NCBI GenBank assembly: GCA_900450595.1
Contig: UGGS01000001.1
Location: 2,232,001-2,296,000 of the forward strand
Length of the DNA: 64,000 bases
Direction: 5' to 3'
DNA from: [Flavobacterium] thermophilum
GTDB taxonomy: Bacteria; Bacillota; Bacilli; Bacillales; Anoxybacillaceae
This document shows positions 1 through 8,389 of this stretch, piece by piece (position 1 is the first letter of the stretch; every line of letters starts with the position of its first letter). The translations under genes were made by a program, and so were the position numbers. The notes beneath the pieces were generated by a model. It worked only from the letters and a program-made list of their open reading frames with translations, was not told the DNA's origin and made no database searches.

Positions 1-2385
1 CACGGCTTCGCCTTTCGCCACTTCTTGGCGTTCGAGGTTTTGATGGATTTCCGCTTTCATGATATACGTCGCGACTTCCTCTTCGATCGCGGCAATCATG
101 TTTTCAAACATCGCATAGCCTTCCATTTGGTATTCGCGCAGCGGGTCAACTTGCCCGTACGCACGCAAATGAATGCCTTGGCGGAGCTGCTCCATCGCGT
201 CGATATGGTTCATCCATTTCATATCGACGGCGCGCAAGACGACGACGCGTTCAAACTCGCGCATTTGTTCCGGCGGGATTTTCGCTTCCTTCTCATCATA
301 GCGCACTTTTACTTTTTCCCAAATCAGCTCGATCATCTCTTCGGGCTCTTTGCCGCGCAAATCGCCCTCCGTCACATCGCCGTCTGGCAACAGATGGGCA
401 TTTACGTAATCGACGAGCCCTTTCAAATTCCACTCTTCCGGCAAGTCCTCTTTCGGCGTATGAGCATGAACGGCGCGCTCAATGACCGAGCGGATCATGT
501 TTTCAATGATGCCGCGCAAGTTGTCGGAATCAAGCACTTCAAAACGCTGGCGGTAAATGATTTCCCGCTGTTCGCGCAACACGTCGTCATATTGAAGCAG
601 TTGCTTGCGGGCGTCGAAGTTGTTGCCTTCGACCCGTTTTTGCGCCGACTCAACGGCCCGTGTCACCATTTTGCTTTGGATCGGCTGCGAATCGTCCATT
701 CCCAAGCGGTCCATCATCGCCATCAAGCTCTCGGAACCGAAACGGCGCATCAATTCGTCTTCAAGCGACAAATAGAACTGCGACACCCCAGGGTCGCCTT
801 GGCGTCCCGAGCGGCCGCGCAGCTGGTTGTCAATCCGCCGGCTTTCATGTCGCTCCGTGCCGATGACGGCCAGTCCGCCAAGCTCCTTGACCCCTTCGCC
901 AAGCTTAATGTCCGTCCCGCGCCCGGCCATGTTCGTCGCGATCGTCACCGCGCCTTTTTGCCCCGCTTGGGCGATGATCTCCGCCTCTTTCGCATGGTTT
1001 TTCGCGTTTAAGACGTTGTGCGGGATGCCCCGTTTTTTGAGCATCTCCGACAACAGCTCCGACGTTTCGATCGCCACCGTGCCGACAAGCACGGGCTGCC
1101 CTTTCGCATGGCGGGCGGCGATGTCCTCGACCACGGCGCGGAACTTCCCTTCCATCGTCCGATAAATCAAATCCGGGCGATCCTCCCGGATCACCGGGCG
1201 GTTCGTCGGAATGACGACGACGCGCATGTTGTAAATATTGCGGAACTCTTCCTCTTCCGTCTTCGCCGTCCCCGTCATCCCCGCGAGTTTTTCATACATG
1301 CGGAAGTAGTTTTGGAACGTAATCGTAGCCAACGTCATCGACTCGTTTTGAATCTCGAGCCCTTCCTTCGCCTCAATGGCTTGATGAAGTCCATCGCTGT
1401 AGCGGCGGCCGTGCATCAAGCGCCCGGTGAACGGGTCGACGATGATCACTTTTCCGTCTTGCACGACGTAGTCGACATCGCGCTGCATCACAACATGCGC
1501 CCGCAGCGCCAGCTGAATATGGTGGTTGAGCGTCACGTGCTTCAAATCAAACAAGTTGTCGATGCCAAACGCCCGCTCGGCTTTGTTCATTCCTTCTTCC
1601 GTCAGCTGGACGCTTTTCGATTTTTCATCGTATGTGTAATCGACATCTTTGCGCAGCGTGCGGACAAACGCATTCGCCTGCACGTACAGCTTCGTCGACT
1701 TCTGCGCCGTCCCTGAAATGATGAGCGGCGTCCGCGCTTCATCGATCAAAATCGAGTCAACCTCGTCGATCACGGCAAAATGCAGCGGCCGCTGCACCAT
1801 ATGCTCCTTATAAAGCACCATGTTGTCGCGCAAATAGTCAAAGCCAAACTCGTTGTTCGTCCCGTACGTAATGTCGGCGTTGTACGCCGCTTGCTTCTCC
1901 TCGCGCGACATGCCGCTTAAGTTCAACCCGACAGTCATGCCTAAAAACTCATACAGTTTGCCCATTTCCGTCGCATCGCGCGTTGCCAAGTATTCGTTGA
2001 CCGTCACGACATGCACGCCGCGCCCCGTCAAGGCGTTCAAATAGACGGGCATCGTCGCCGTCAACGTTTTCCCTTCACCCGTTTTCATCTCGGCGATGTC
2101 GCCCTCATGCAAGACGACGCCGCCCATAATTTGCACTTTATATGGGTACAAGCCAAGGACGCGCTTCGCCCCTTCGCGCACAACGGCAAACGCCTCGACA
2201 AGCAAATCATCGAGCGATTCGCCTTGTTGGTAGCGGGCTTTGAATTCCTCGGTTTTTTGCCGCAGCTGTTCATCGGACAGTCGGGCCATCTCCGGACCGA
2301 GCGCGTCGACTTGATCGGCAATTTTCTCAAGCCTTGCCAACTGACGCTTGTTCGGGTCAAATACTTTTTTTAAGACTCCAAGCAT
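1..2385 (-). CDS. secA: SecA preprotein translocase ATPase (C-terminus outside window)
   Basis: ATPase motor that drives unfolded preproteins through SecYEG at the membrane. Reading the minus strand from ATG at 2385 gives 795 open codons that run off the left edge; about 40 residues of the usual ~837 are missing, including the expected zinc-binding tail. The Walker A motif GEGKT is near residues 103-107, and DEVD near 207-210 is followed by [12 protein letters not shown], which is diagnostic of SecA. The start has a ribosome site (AAGGAGC) a few bases upstream. It lies downstream of hpf, as in B. subtilis, where prfB follows; prfB would be outside the window. The long plus-strand reading frames over this gene are antisense shadows. 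Confidence 0.97.
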   Translation of the reverse strand, partial: MLGVLKKVFDPNKRQLARLEKIADQVDALGPEMARLSDEQLRQKTEEFKARYQQGESLDDLLVEAFAVVREGAKRVLGLYPYKVQIMGGVVLHEGDIAEMKTGEGKTLTATMPVYLNALTGRGVHVVTVNEYLATRDATEMGKLYEFLGMTVGLNLSGMSREEKQAAYNADITYGTNNEFGFDYLRDNMVLYKEHMVQRPLHFAVIDEVDSILIDEARTPLIISGTAQKSTKLYVQANAFVRTLRKDVDYTYDEKSKSVQLTEEGMNKAERAFGIDNLFDLKHVTLNHHIQLALRAHVVMQRDVDYVVQDGKVIIVDPFTGRLMHGRRYSDGLHQAIEAKEGLEIQNESMTLATITFQNYFRMYEKLAGMTGTAKTEEEEFRNIYNMRVVVIPTNRPVIREDRPDLIYRTMEGKFRAVVEDIAARHAKGQPVLVGTVAIETSELLSEMLKKRGIPHNVLNAKNHAKEAEIIAQAGQKGAVTIATNMAGRGTDIKLGEGVKELGGLAVIGTERHESRRIDNQLRGRSGRQGDPGVSQFYLSLEDELMRRFGSESLMAMMDRLGMDDSQPIQSKMVTRAVESAQKRVEGNNFDARKQLLQYDDVLREQREIIYRQRFEVLDSDNLRGIIENMIRSVIERAVHAHTPKEDLPEEWNLKGLVDYVNAHLLPDGDVTEGDLRGKEPEEMIELIWEKVKVRYDEKEAKIPPEQMREFERVVVLRAVDMKWMNHIDAMEQLRQGIHLRAYGQVDPLREYQMEGYAMFENMIAAIEEEVATYIMKAEIHQNLERQEVAKGEAV

Positions 2386-2422
2386 AGGAAACGCTCCTTA
2401 TTTTTCATGGACTCACTTCTTC

Positions 2423-2451
2423 ATCATATCATTTACAGGGATCAGTGACAA
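2423..2451 (-). promoter_or_regulatory. SigA-type promoter for secA
   Basis: On the minus strand TTGTCA (2451-2446) and TATGAT (2428-2423) are separated by exactly 17 bp, about 40 bp upstream of the secA start. This is a near-consensus vegetative promoter, so secA probably has its own promoter besides any read-through from the upstream genes. Confidence 0.65.
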
Positions 2452-2494
2452 CTGTTGCACAGGCTTCAAGAGGGGGCATGTCCAAGAGAGGGGA

Positions 2495-3115
2495 TCACAA
2501 CTTGGACTGAAGTTGCTCAATCGCCGCTTCCGCATGGTGAAGCCGCCGATTCAGCGCATAAATTTCAAAACTTTTCTCCTCCACTTTTTCGTGAATTTTG
2601 CGAAGCAAGATTTGCACATCATCCACAAGCTGCGTTTCGACCCGATGTAGCGTCTCCTTCACTTCCCTCAATTCGTTTTCCACACCATCCAACCGAGTCT
2701 CCACGCCATCTAACCGTGTTTCCACACCATCCAACCGGATCTCCACACCATTCAACCGCGTTTCCACGCCGTCCAATCGGGCCTCTACGCCATTCAACCG
2801 CGTTTCCACGCCGTCTAACCGAGTCTCCACGCCATTCAACCGCGTTTCCACGCCGTCCAATCGGAACTCTACACCATTCAACCGCGTTTCCACGCCGTCC
2901 AATCGGGCCTCTACGCCTTTCAGCCGCGTTTCCACACGGTCTAACCGCTCTTTCACCGCGCCCATTTCCCGTTCGAGGCCGACGAGGCGTCCGTTCATCT
3001 CCGTCAAACGGCCATCCATCTGCTCAAACCGTTGGCGAGTTTCTTCTTGGAACACCAAAAACCCTTTTTCCATGTTGTCCAACTTGGACAAAATTTGACG
3101 CAACAATTCCTCCAT
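2495..3115 (-). CDS. Heptad-repeat coiled-coil protein, function unknown
   Basis: 206 residues, ATG at 3115 with ribosome site GGGGGAG four bases upstream. Residues 57-147 are thirteen nearly identical heptads of the type RLDGVET/RLNGVEA, flanked by more diverged heptads, so most of the protein should be one long continuous alpha-helical coiled coil. No signal peptide or membrane segment is visible. It sits between hpf and secA, where B. subtilis has no gene, on the same strand as both. Similar repeat proteins are often annotated only as hypothetical. No function can be assigned; a scaffold or spacer role is only a guess. The DNA repeat could change length by slippage. Confidence 0.8.
   Translation of the reverse strand: MEELLRQILSKLDNMEKGFLVFQEETRQRFEQMDGRLTEMNGRLVGLEREMGAVKERLDRVETRLKGVEARLDGVETRLNGVEFRLDGVETRLNGVETRLDGVETRLNGVEARLDGVETRLNGVEIRLDGVETRLDGVETRLDGVENELREVKETLHRVETQLVDDVQILLRKIHEKVEEKSFEIYALNRRLHHAEAAIEQLQSKL
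2675..2947 (-). repeat. 21-bp tandem repeat array encoding heptads
   Basis: Thirteen consecutive 21-bp units inside the coiled-coil gene, differing mainly at the codon after the Leu and at the last codon of each unit. The array has no stop in several frames, which explains long false reading frames on both strands. Confidence 0.9.
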
Positions 3116-3154
3116 TGCTCTCCCCCATTTTGATTTTTCTCATGCATATTATAA

Positions 3155-3182
3155 CATCCCCTGCCCAAAAAAGCAGGGGATG
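3155..3182 (-). terminator. Hairpin downstream of hpf
   Basis: Perfect 10-bp stem CATCCCCTGC / GCAGGGGATG with an 8-base loop, 18 bp downstream of the hpf stop. On the minus strand it is followed by TTATAATATG rather than a clean T-run, so termination is probably partial. The overlapping TATAAT could serve as a -10 for the coiled-coil gene, but no good -35 is present. Confidence 0.5.
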
Positions 3183-3200
3183 CGCACAAGAGGCAACCGT

Positions 3201-3749
3201 TTAATTCGCCTCGATCAATCCGTATTTTCCGTCTTTGCGGCGGTAGACGATGTTCGTCCGGTTCGTCTCGGCATTCGTAAAAATGAAGAAGTTGTGCCCC
3301 AACAAGTTCATCTGCAAAATCGCTTCTTCGCTGTCCATCGGCTTCAAGCTGAAATGTTTCGTGCGCACGATTTCAAACTCGTCTTCGCTCTCTGCCGCAG
3401 AAGCGCCGCTTGGCACAGGGGCGGCCAGCTTCGCTTCTTTCTCGCGATCACGCAGCTTCCGATTGACTTTCGTTTTATGTTTGCGGATTTGCCGCTCCAG
3501 TTTATCCGTCACTAAATCGATCGCCGCATACATATCTTCATGGCGCTCTTCAGCGCGCAGCAACAAATGCGGCATCGGAATGGTCACCTCGATTTTCCCT
3601 TGCCCATCGTTGTAGACTTTTAAATTGACATGGACATTCACGTCATCGGTGCGGTCGAAATAGCGCTCCAACTTGCCGATTTTTTTCTCCACGTACTCGC
3701 GCAGCGCAGGCGTGACTTCGATGTTTTCCCCGCGAATGTGATACATCAT
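3201..3749 (-). CDS. hpf: Ribosome hibernation promoting factor, long form
   Basis: 182 residues. Long-form HPF (YvyD type) binds the 30S subunit and dimerises 70S ribosomes into inactive 100S particles in stationary phase or stress. The N-terminal ~100 residues are the S30AE fold (MYHIRGENIEVTPALREYVEKK, a split motif typical of the family). After a variable linker rich in Ala/Ser, the last ~60 residues contain the conserved dimerisation segment with LKPMDSEEAILQMNLLGHNF. Two ATGs are possible (3749, 3746); ribosome site AAGGAGTGG lies 6-9 bp upstream. secA lies downstream on the same strand as in B. subtilis, with the coiled-coil gene in between. A clear stress promoter was not found upstream. 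Confidence 0.96.
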   Translation of the reverse strand: MMYHIRGENIEVTPALREYVEKKIGKLERYFDRTDDVNVHVNLKVYNDGQGKIEVTIPMPHLLLRAEERHEDMYAAIDLVTDKLERQIRKHKTKVNRKLRDREKEAKLAAPVPSGASAAESEDEFEIVRTKHFSLKPMDSEEAILQMNLLGHNFFIFTNAETNRTNIVYRRKDGKYGLIEAN

Positions 3750-3921
3750 GGCTGACCACTCCTTATTTTCAAACTATAGATCCCTACACTTTTTATTACC
3801 CATCAAACCCCTGCTTCAATCAAAAATATTTTTGAAGATTTTGTGAAAAACATAGGAAAATATGGTAAGATAGGCATAGGTTTTTTTTCTTATGATGTGG
3901 AAGGTACGGAGTGTGTGAACG

Positions 3922-5046
3922 ATGCGAAAGGTCCATATTTCCCATGCGAAAAGCGGCGACGTGCTCGCTGTCGACTTGTTTGCCGCCAACGGCAGCGTCC
4001 TTTTGTCGCGCGGTGTGCGGCTGACCAGCGGCTACATCCGCTCGTTGGCGCAAAAAGGGGTTCAATACATTTACATTGACGACAAACAAACCTATGACAT
4101 CCGCCCGCGCCCGCTCATCAGCCCGACCGTGCGCCAGCAGGCGGTGAAAAAAGTGTACGAGACGATGACGGCCTTGATTGAGCAAAAAAAACTGCTCAGC
4201 CGCGTGTCTTCCCTCGATTTAGGAAAAGAGTACGAAAACGTGTTCAAAGACATTTTGGACTATTTGCTCAAACAAGAAGATTTGCTCATCAACTTGTCGG
4301 ATTTGGTCATCTCAAACGGCTACTTTTTCCACCATTCGGTCAACGTCGCCACGATCGCAGGCGTCATCGGCATCGCCAAAGGCTACCGCCCTCAGCAGCT
4401 GCTTGACCTCGGCATCGGCGCGCTGTTGTTTGACATCGGCATGACGCAGCTTCCTGATGGGCTCTGGCGGAAAAAAGGAGTCTTGACAGAAGAGGAAAAG
4501 GAAATCATCCGCCGCCATACGCATCTCGGCTTCGAGCTGTTGCGGCGCCAGCGCAACATCTCGCTCTTTTCCGCCCACTGCGCCTTGCAGCACCATGAGC
4601 GGTGCGACGGCAGCGGCTACCCGCGCGCCTTATCGGGCGATGACATTCACGAATACGCCCGCATCGTCGCCATCGCCGACGTTTTTGACGCCTTGACATC
4701 GGCGCGCTACCACCGAAGACAATACTCGCCGCACGAGGCAGCCGAATACCTATCCGCCGCCGGCGGCATGCTGGACTACGAACTCATTAAGCTCTTCCTT
4801 TCCTACATCGCCGTCTACCCGGTCGCCACGACCGTTAAGCTCAACACCGGAGAAGTCGGCGTCGTCTCGCAAGTATTTCCGGGTTTCCCGCTCCGCCCCA
4901 TCGTCCGCGTCATCAAAAATCCCGCGGGCGAAGAGCTGAAAACTCACATTTCGCACCCTCTCGACGAAAATCGGGAGGATTTTTTCGTTCCGATGTCGAA
5001 TGAATCCTTGACACACAAGGAACGTAAAGGAGTTTTTCTCTTATGA
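3922..5046 (+). CDS. HD-GYP-like domain protein with IS-altered C-terminus
   Basis: 374-residue open frame, start ATG 3922 after GGAG. HD-GYP proteins are usually cyclic-di-GMP phosphodiesterases. Visible motifs: HHS at 137-139, HHERCDGSGYP at 224-234 and ADVFDALTS at 252-260. The canonical HDIGK is FDIGM at 170-174, so the metal-binding His and the Lys are replaced; catalytic activity is doubtful and a binding role is possible. The last 34 residues (from 341) are encoded by the left end of the inserted IS1634-type element. Removing the element and one copy of its 6-bp duplication restores a 359-residue protein. Transcribed away from hpf. Whether the altered tail matters is unknown. Confidence 0.85.
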   Translation: MRKVHISHAKSGDVLAVDLFAANGSVLLSRGVRLTSGYIRSLAQKGVQYIYIDDKQTYDIRPRPLISPTVRQQAVKKVYETMTALIEQKKLLSRVSSLDLGKEYENVFKDILDYLLKQEDLLINLSDLVISNGYFFHHSVNVATIAGVIGIAKGYRPQQLLDLGIGALLFDIGMTQLPDGLWRKKGVLTEEEKEIIRRHTHLGFELLRRQRNISLFSAHCALQHHERCDGSGYPRALSGDDIHEYARIVAIADVFDALTSARYHRRQYSPHEAAEYLSAAGGMLDYELIKLFLSYIAVYPVATTVKLNTGEVGVVSQVFPGFPLRPIVRVIKNPAGEELKTHISHPLDENREDFFVPMSNESLTHKERKGVFLL

Positions 5047-6829
5047 ACGTTCAAGTCAAAAAGGTCTATCGTAATGATTATTTGAATATAATAAGTGCCC
5101 TATTCAAGAAACTGGGTCTGCCTCAATTGATTGACCATCTCGTGCCCGTCGATCCGCAGTGCCAAACGCGAGTCAGCGATGCCGTTCAGGCCATCATCTA
5201 CAATATGTTTGACGGCCGGCAAGCCCTTGTTCACTTGGAACATTGGGCTCAGGAGGTCGATCTAGAGAAACTCATCCGTCCCGGTCTCCATCCTTCCTGG
5301 TTGAACGACGATGCCTTGGCTCGTCATCTCGATCGCCTGTATGAGGCTGGCATTCACAACGTCATCAGCACTTGCTTGATTCATATTTATCGCAAAGAAG
5401 GCCTTTCCCTCCGAGCCTTCCACGCCGATACGACGGACAAGACGGTTTACGGCGCGTATGAATCGGCCTCGTTAGAGGCCTTACAAATCACACATGGCTA
5501 TAACCGCCATCATCGTTGGCAAAAACAGATCGGTTTCGGACTGGTCGGCAACGAGGACGGCATCCCGTTTTACGGCGATGTGCACGACGGCAACCTGCCT
5601 GACAAAACGTGGAATCCGGAGGTGCTGTCCCGTGTCCACGAACAGCTCAAACAAGCGAAGATGGAAGACGAATGGATTTACGTGGCCGATTCCGCCGCGA
5701 TGACAAAAGACACTCTGGCGCAAACCAAAGCGGCCAACGCCTTTTTGATCACCCGAGGCCCTTCGTCGCTTCGGATCGTGAAACGGGCATTAGCGGAGGC
5801 CGATTCGCCTCACATCCCGTGGAGCGAACCCTTTACGCTGGCGGAGAGAAACGGCGCCACGTATCGGGTATGGGAAACATCCTCCACCTATGAAGGCCAC
5901 CCCGTTCGGCTGATCGTCGTCGAATCGAGTGCGCTCGATCAGCGAAAAGGAAAGACGCTCGAAAAAGAACGAACCAAAGAAGCGGAGCTTCTTCGCGAGG
6001 AACAAGCCCATTGGGAGCGCCACCCTTTCTCGTGCCGGGAAGACGCTGAACAAGCCTTGGCGTCCCTCAAGGCGTCCCTTCGCCCCCGGTTTCATCGGGT
6101 TGAGGCCGCGGTCGAAGAGATCGTACGCCCGAAAAAACGGCGCGGACGGCCGAAAAAAGGGGCGGAACCCGAGGTGGAGACGCTGTATTTCTTGCACCTT
6201 GACGTCGAATTCGACCAAAACGCGTGGGAACAGGCAAGACGGAAAGCGTCCCGGTTTGTCCTCGTCACGACCGTTCCGGAGGAATGGAAGGGCCAACAAA
6301 TGGATGCCCAAGAGATCTTGAAGCTGTATAAAGGGCAGATCTCGGTGGAAATGAACTTCGCTTTTTTGAAAGACCCTTTTTTCACGGATGAGATCTATGT
6401 CAAAAAGCCAGAACGAGTTGCGGTATTGGGCTATTTGTTTCTCTTGGCCTTGGCGATTTACCGCGTTTTTCAGCGCCGAGTGCGTCAGTTTATTACTCCA
6501 GAACACCCGTTGAAGGGTCCTGGAGGCCGCAAGCTGACCCGGCCGACGGGACAGGCGATTTTCCAGCTGTTTCAATATGTGAACGTCGTCCTGTTCAAGC
6601 TGCCGGATGGGCGCATCCAACGCTCACTGGATCGCTCCCTTACCCCTGATCAGCGAAGGATTCTGCAGGGATTGGGCATGGATGAGAGCATTTACGTGTA
6701 ACGTCATACGGAACGACCAGCGATGGTAAAAAAAGGATAGCCATCGCTCGTCGTGTTGGTCAAAAAGTTATTCTGAAAAACTAAATAAAAAATCCTTTGT
6801 TTTGACCTTGTTAGGGTGCGAAATGTGAG
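4943..6829 (+). mobile_element. IS1634-family insertion sequence (ISBst12-like), complete
   Basis: 1887-bp element with perfect 17-bp terminal inverted repeats: CTCACATTTCGCACCCT at 4943-4959 and its complement at 6813-6829. It is flanked by a 6-bp direct repeat TGAAAA (4937-4942 and 6830-6835), so it is a genuine single insertion. It carries one full-length transposase. The element interrupts the 3' end of the HD-GYP-like gene. Confidence 0.93.
5043..6701 (+). CDS. IS1634-family DDE transposase
   Basis: 552 residues, ATG 5043 preceded by AAAGGAG ten bases upstream. The protein has the long DDE fold of the IS4/IS1634 group: HADTTDKTVYG in the N-terminal half supplies the first catalytic Asp, VADSAAMTK lies further on, and the C-terminal QISVEMNFAFLKDP supplies the catalytic Glu (YREK-like region). 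A basic stretch KKRRGRPKKG resembles a DNA-contacting hinge. The frame is intact, so the copy may be active. Its start overlaps the stop of the disrupted HD-GYP frame (TTATGA). The family assignment rests on recalled resemblance to Geobacillus ISBst12-type transposases. Confidence 0.9.
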   Translation: MNVQVKKVYRNDYLNIISALFKKLGLPQLIDHLVPVDPQCQTRVSDAVQAIIYNMFDGRQALVHLEHWAQEVDLEKLIRPGLHPSWLNDDALARHLDRLYEAGIHNVISTCLIHIYRKEGLSLRAFHADTTDKTVYGAYESASLEALQITHGYNRHHRWQKQIGFGLVGNEDGIPFYGDVHDGNLPDKTWNPEVLSRVHEQLKQAKMEDEWIYVADSAAMTKDTLAQTKAANAFLITRGPSSLRIVKRALAEADSPHIPWSEPFTLAERNGATYRVWETSSTYEGHPVRLIVVESSALDQRKGKTLEKERTKEAELLREEQAHWERHPFSCREDAEQALASLKASLRPRFHRVEAAVEEIVRPKKRRGRPKKGAEPEVETLYFLHLDVEFDQNAWEQARRKASRFVLVTTVPEEWKGQQMDAQEILKLYKGQISVEMNFAFLKDPFFTDEIYVKKPERVAVLGYLFLLALAIYRVFQRRVRQFITPEHPLKGPGGRKLTRPTGQAIFQLFQYVNVVLFKLPDGRIQRSLDRSLTPDQRRILQGLGMDESIYV

Positions 6830-6894
6830 TGAAAAGCCCGTATGAGATTGACTTGCGGAAAGAGATGAACATCACGATTGTCAAGGCCGTTTGA
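6830..6894 (+). pseudogene. Detached 3' end of the HD-GYP-like gene
   Basis: Joining base 4942 to base 6836 gives, in the HD-GYP frame, CTG AAA AGC CCG TAT GAG, which reads SPYEIDLRKEMNITIVKAV followed by TGA at 6892-6894. This is the original C-terminus, cut off by the IS. It has no start of its own. Confidence 0.88.
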
Positions 6895-6897
6895 CCC

Positions 6898-6995
6898 TTT
6901 TGCCGCTCACGGCAAAAACAGGCGAACGAATGCCGGTTTCATTCGCCCTGCCGCACAAAAGCGGGTGCCCTCGATTCCAGCAAGAGGACACCCGC
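6898..6995. terminator. Bidirectional terminator region between convergent genes
   Basis: Two hairpins lie between the end of the HD-GYP gene and the convergent unknown gene. The first is TTTTGCCG CTCA CGGCAAAA at 6898-6917. The second and stronger is GCGGGTGCCCTC (6961-6972) pairing with GAGGACACCCGC (6984-6995) with one mismatch, flanked by AAAA on the left and TTT on the right, so it can act on both strands. Confidence 0.7.
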
Positions 6996-7034
6996 TTTCG
7001 CTTGAATGGCTGCCAAAGCACCGCCGTTCGTTCT

Positions 7035-7421
7035 TCACTGCACAACATACCGCCGCAGACCGCTCTCCATCGCACTCTTCCACGCCTGAAACGCCGGTGA
7101 CAACCGTCCGCAAACAATCCGCTCCTTTGCCGCTGCATCAGAAAACTGCCCGTCAAGTGCCGCGGCCGCGTCGAGCACATCGACAAACCGTTCAAGATGA
7201 CGGACGAAATCGTTCTCCTCAGCGAACAGCTGCTCTAGATACACGTTCGTCTCGCCAATTTTCCCAAGCGCCAGCAACACATCCGAAAGCAGCACGTCCG
7301 CATGCATCCGCCGCGGGTCAGAAAAGCTCGCCGCCACATAGTCGAGCCCTTCTTCGACTGTCTCGAGCAACGCTGCGTATTGGCGGATGATGTCCAGCGC
7401 GTCACTCGTCAATTTTGCCAT
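7035..7421 (-). CDS. Unknown protein, last gene of the fliD-fliS-fliT operon
   Basis: 128 residues, predicted largely alpha-helical, with no signal peptide. I chose ATG 7421 because ribosome site AGGTGG lies seven bases upstream; the earlier ATG at 7427 would be only one base from it. It begins 12 bp after fliT on the same strand and is followed by a strong terminator, so it is probably co-transcribed with the filament-cap genes. I do not recognise the family. The position and helical composition suggest a small chaperone- or FliT-like accessory protein, but no motif proves this. Confidence 0.75.
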   Translation of the reverse strand: MAKLTSDALDIIRQYAALLETVEEGLDYVAASFSDPRRMHADVLLSDVLLALGKIGETNVYLEQLFAEENDFVRHLERFVDVLDAAAALDGQFSDAAAKERIVCGRLSPAFQAWKSAMESGLRRYVVQ

Positions 7422-7432
7422 ATCCATTCCAC

Positions 7433-7786
7433 CTATCGCCGTTTATCGTAAAACATTCCATCGAACGAAAGCGGCTGCTCGTACGGGTGAACATAGCGGG
7501 CGTTCGCCTGCCGCTTCGCCTCCGCCATGCGCAAATCGTTTCGAATCTCATCACCCACGCGGTGAAGCCGCCTCTCAATTTCTTCATTCCAAGCGATGAT
7601 CTCGCGGCCAAGCCGCTGCTCTTCCTCGCTGTACGGCGGACGCAGCTCCCGAAGCAGCTCCTCGCGCTCCTGAAGCAATCGATCAACCGTCCGAAGCCGC
7701 TCTTCCCGTTCCTCGGACGGCCACGGCAACGCCGTCGCCTCCAGCAGCTCCTTCGTCACCCGCCACACATCATGCACCACGCCCAT
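7433..7786 (-). CDS. fliT: FliT-like flagellar export chaperone
   Basis: 117 residues from ATG 7786, which overlaps the fliS stop as TAATG, so translation is coupled. Longer readings upstream would run inside fliS and are rejected. The sequence is highly charged and helical, with EEREERL and YSEEEQRLGREI segments typical of FliT-type cap chaperones; FliT binds FliD and keeps it export-competent in the cytoplasm. The family is poorly conserved, so the call depends mostly on its place directly after fliS in the flaG-fliD-fliS-fliT order seen in B. subtilis. Confidence 0.8.
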   Translation of the reverse strand: MGVVHDVWRVTKELLEATALPWPSEEREERLRTVDRLLQEREELLRELRPPYSEEEQRLGREIIAWNEEIERRLHRVGDEIRNDLRMAEAKRQANARYVHPYEQPLSFDGMFYDKRR

Positions 7787-8187
7787 TACGCCTGCCCGCC
7801 TTCCGCGTATTGGCGCTGCCGATGGAGCTGAATCACTTGTTTCCACGTATCGCGAAACTCGACGACATACCCTTCCACCTCGTCCAAAATCGCCGCATCG
7901 CTTTTCACATTCGCCTCGACCAGGCGGCGGTAGATGTAGTCATACATCGTCATCATCGACTTCGCAACCTCATACTCCATCTTCAATGTCTTCATCAGTT
8001 CCAAAATGATGTTTTGCGCCTTAATCAAGTTCTCATTGCGCGCCGCAATGTCCCCTTTCTCGATCGCCTGGCGCGCGAGCTTGATAAACTTCAAGCACCC
8101 GTTATACAGCATCAACGTCAGTTCACCGGGCGACGCCGTCTGCACAGCGTTCGCTTGGTAGTGTTGATACGGATTGTTCGTTGCCAT
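7786..8187 (-). CDS. fliS: FliS flagellin chaperone
   Basis: 133 residues, the same length as B. subtilis FliS, from ATG 8187 with AGAGGAG eight bases upstream (a GTG at 8196 is less likely). FliS binds the flagellin C-terminus and prevents premature filament assembly. Diagnostic features are the NPYQHYQANAVQTASPGEL start, LMLYNGCLKFI, and MYDYIYRRLVEAN. It overlaps fliT by coupled stop and start. A ~200-bp gap with an inverted repeat separates it from fliD. A second FliS-like gene stands next to the second flagellin at ~43 kb. Confidence 0.97.
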   Translation of the reverse strand: MATNNPYQHYQANAVQTASPGELTLMLYNGCLKFIKLARQAIEKGDIAARNENLIKAQNIILELMKTLKMEYEVAKSMMTMYDYIYRRLVEANVKSDAAILDEVEGYVVEFRDTWKQVIQLHRQRQYAEGGQA

Positions 8188-8389
8188 CCCGATCACTCCT
8201 CTTCCACGTCAAGTGCTGCACACGTTTCAAGACTGAAGCAAGAACGTTTTTTTCAGCCAAACCGCCCCTTTCAAGAGGCGTCGCGCCTTTTCAGTTGTCT
8301 CAGCCTAAAACCTCCATCATCAGGAAGCGGATCGCTTTCCGATGATGGCCAAGCGCCAACGGACGCCTGCATGCCACAGCCGCTGATCG
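8188..8389 (-). repeat. fliD-fliS intergenic region with imperfect inverted repeat
   Basis: About 200 bp without a gene. It contains CCATCATCAGGAAGCG (8313-8328) and, after four bases, the near-complement GCTTTCCGATGATGG ending at 8348 (about 14 of 16 pairs). With no T-run on the minus strand it is more likely an attenuator or processing hairpin than a terminator. Nothing else was recognised. Confidence 0.45.

Noticed and set aside
25..2650. Several long plus-strand reading frames over secA
   Set aside because: They are antisense to a full SecA frame with intact motifs and lack ribosome sites.
2598..3204. Plus-strand Ser/Thr/Pro/Asn-rich repeat protein, and a CRISPR-like look of the repeats
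   Set aside because: Generated by the 21-bp coding repeats of the minus-strand coiled-coil gene; units are contiguous without spacers.
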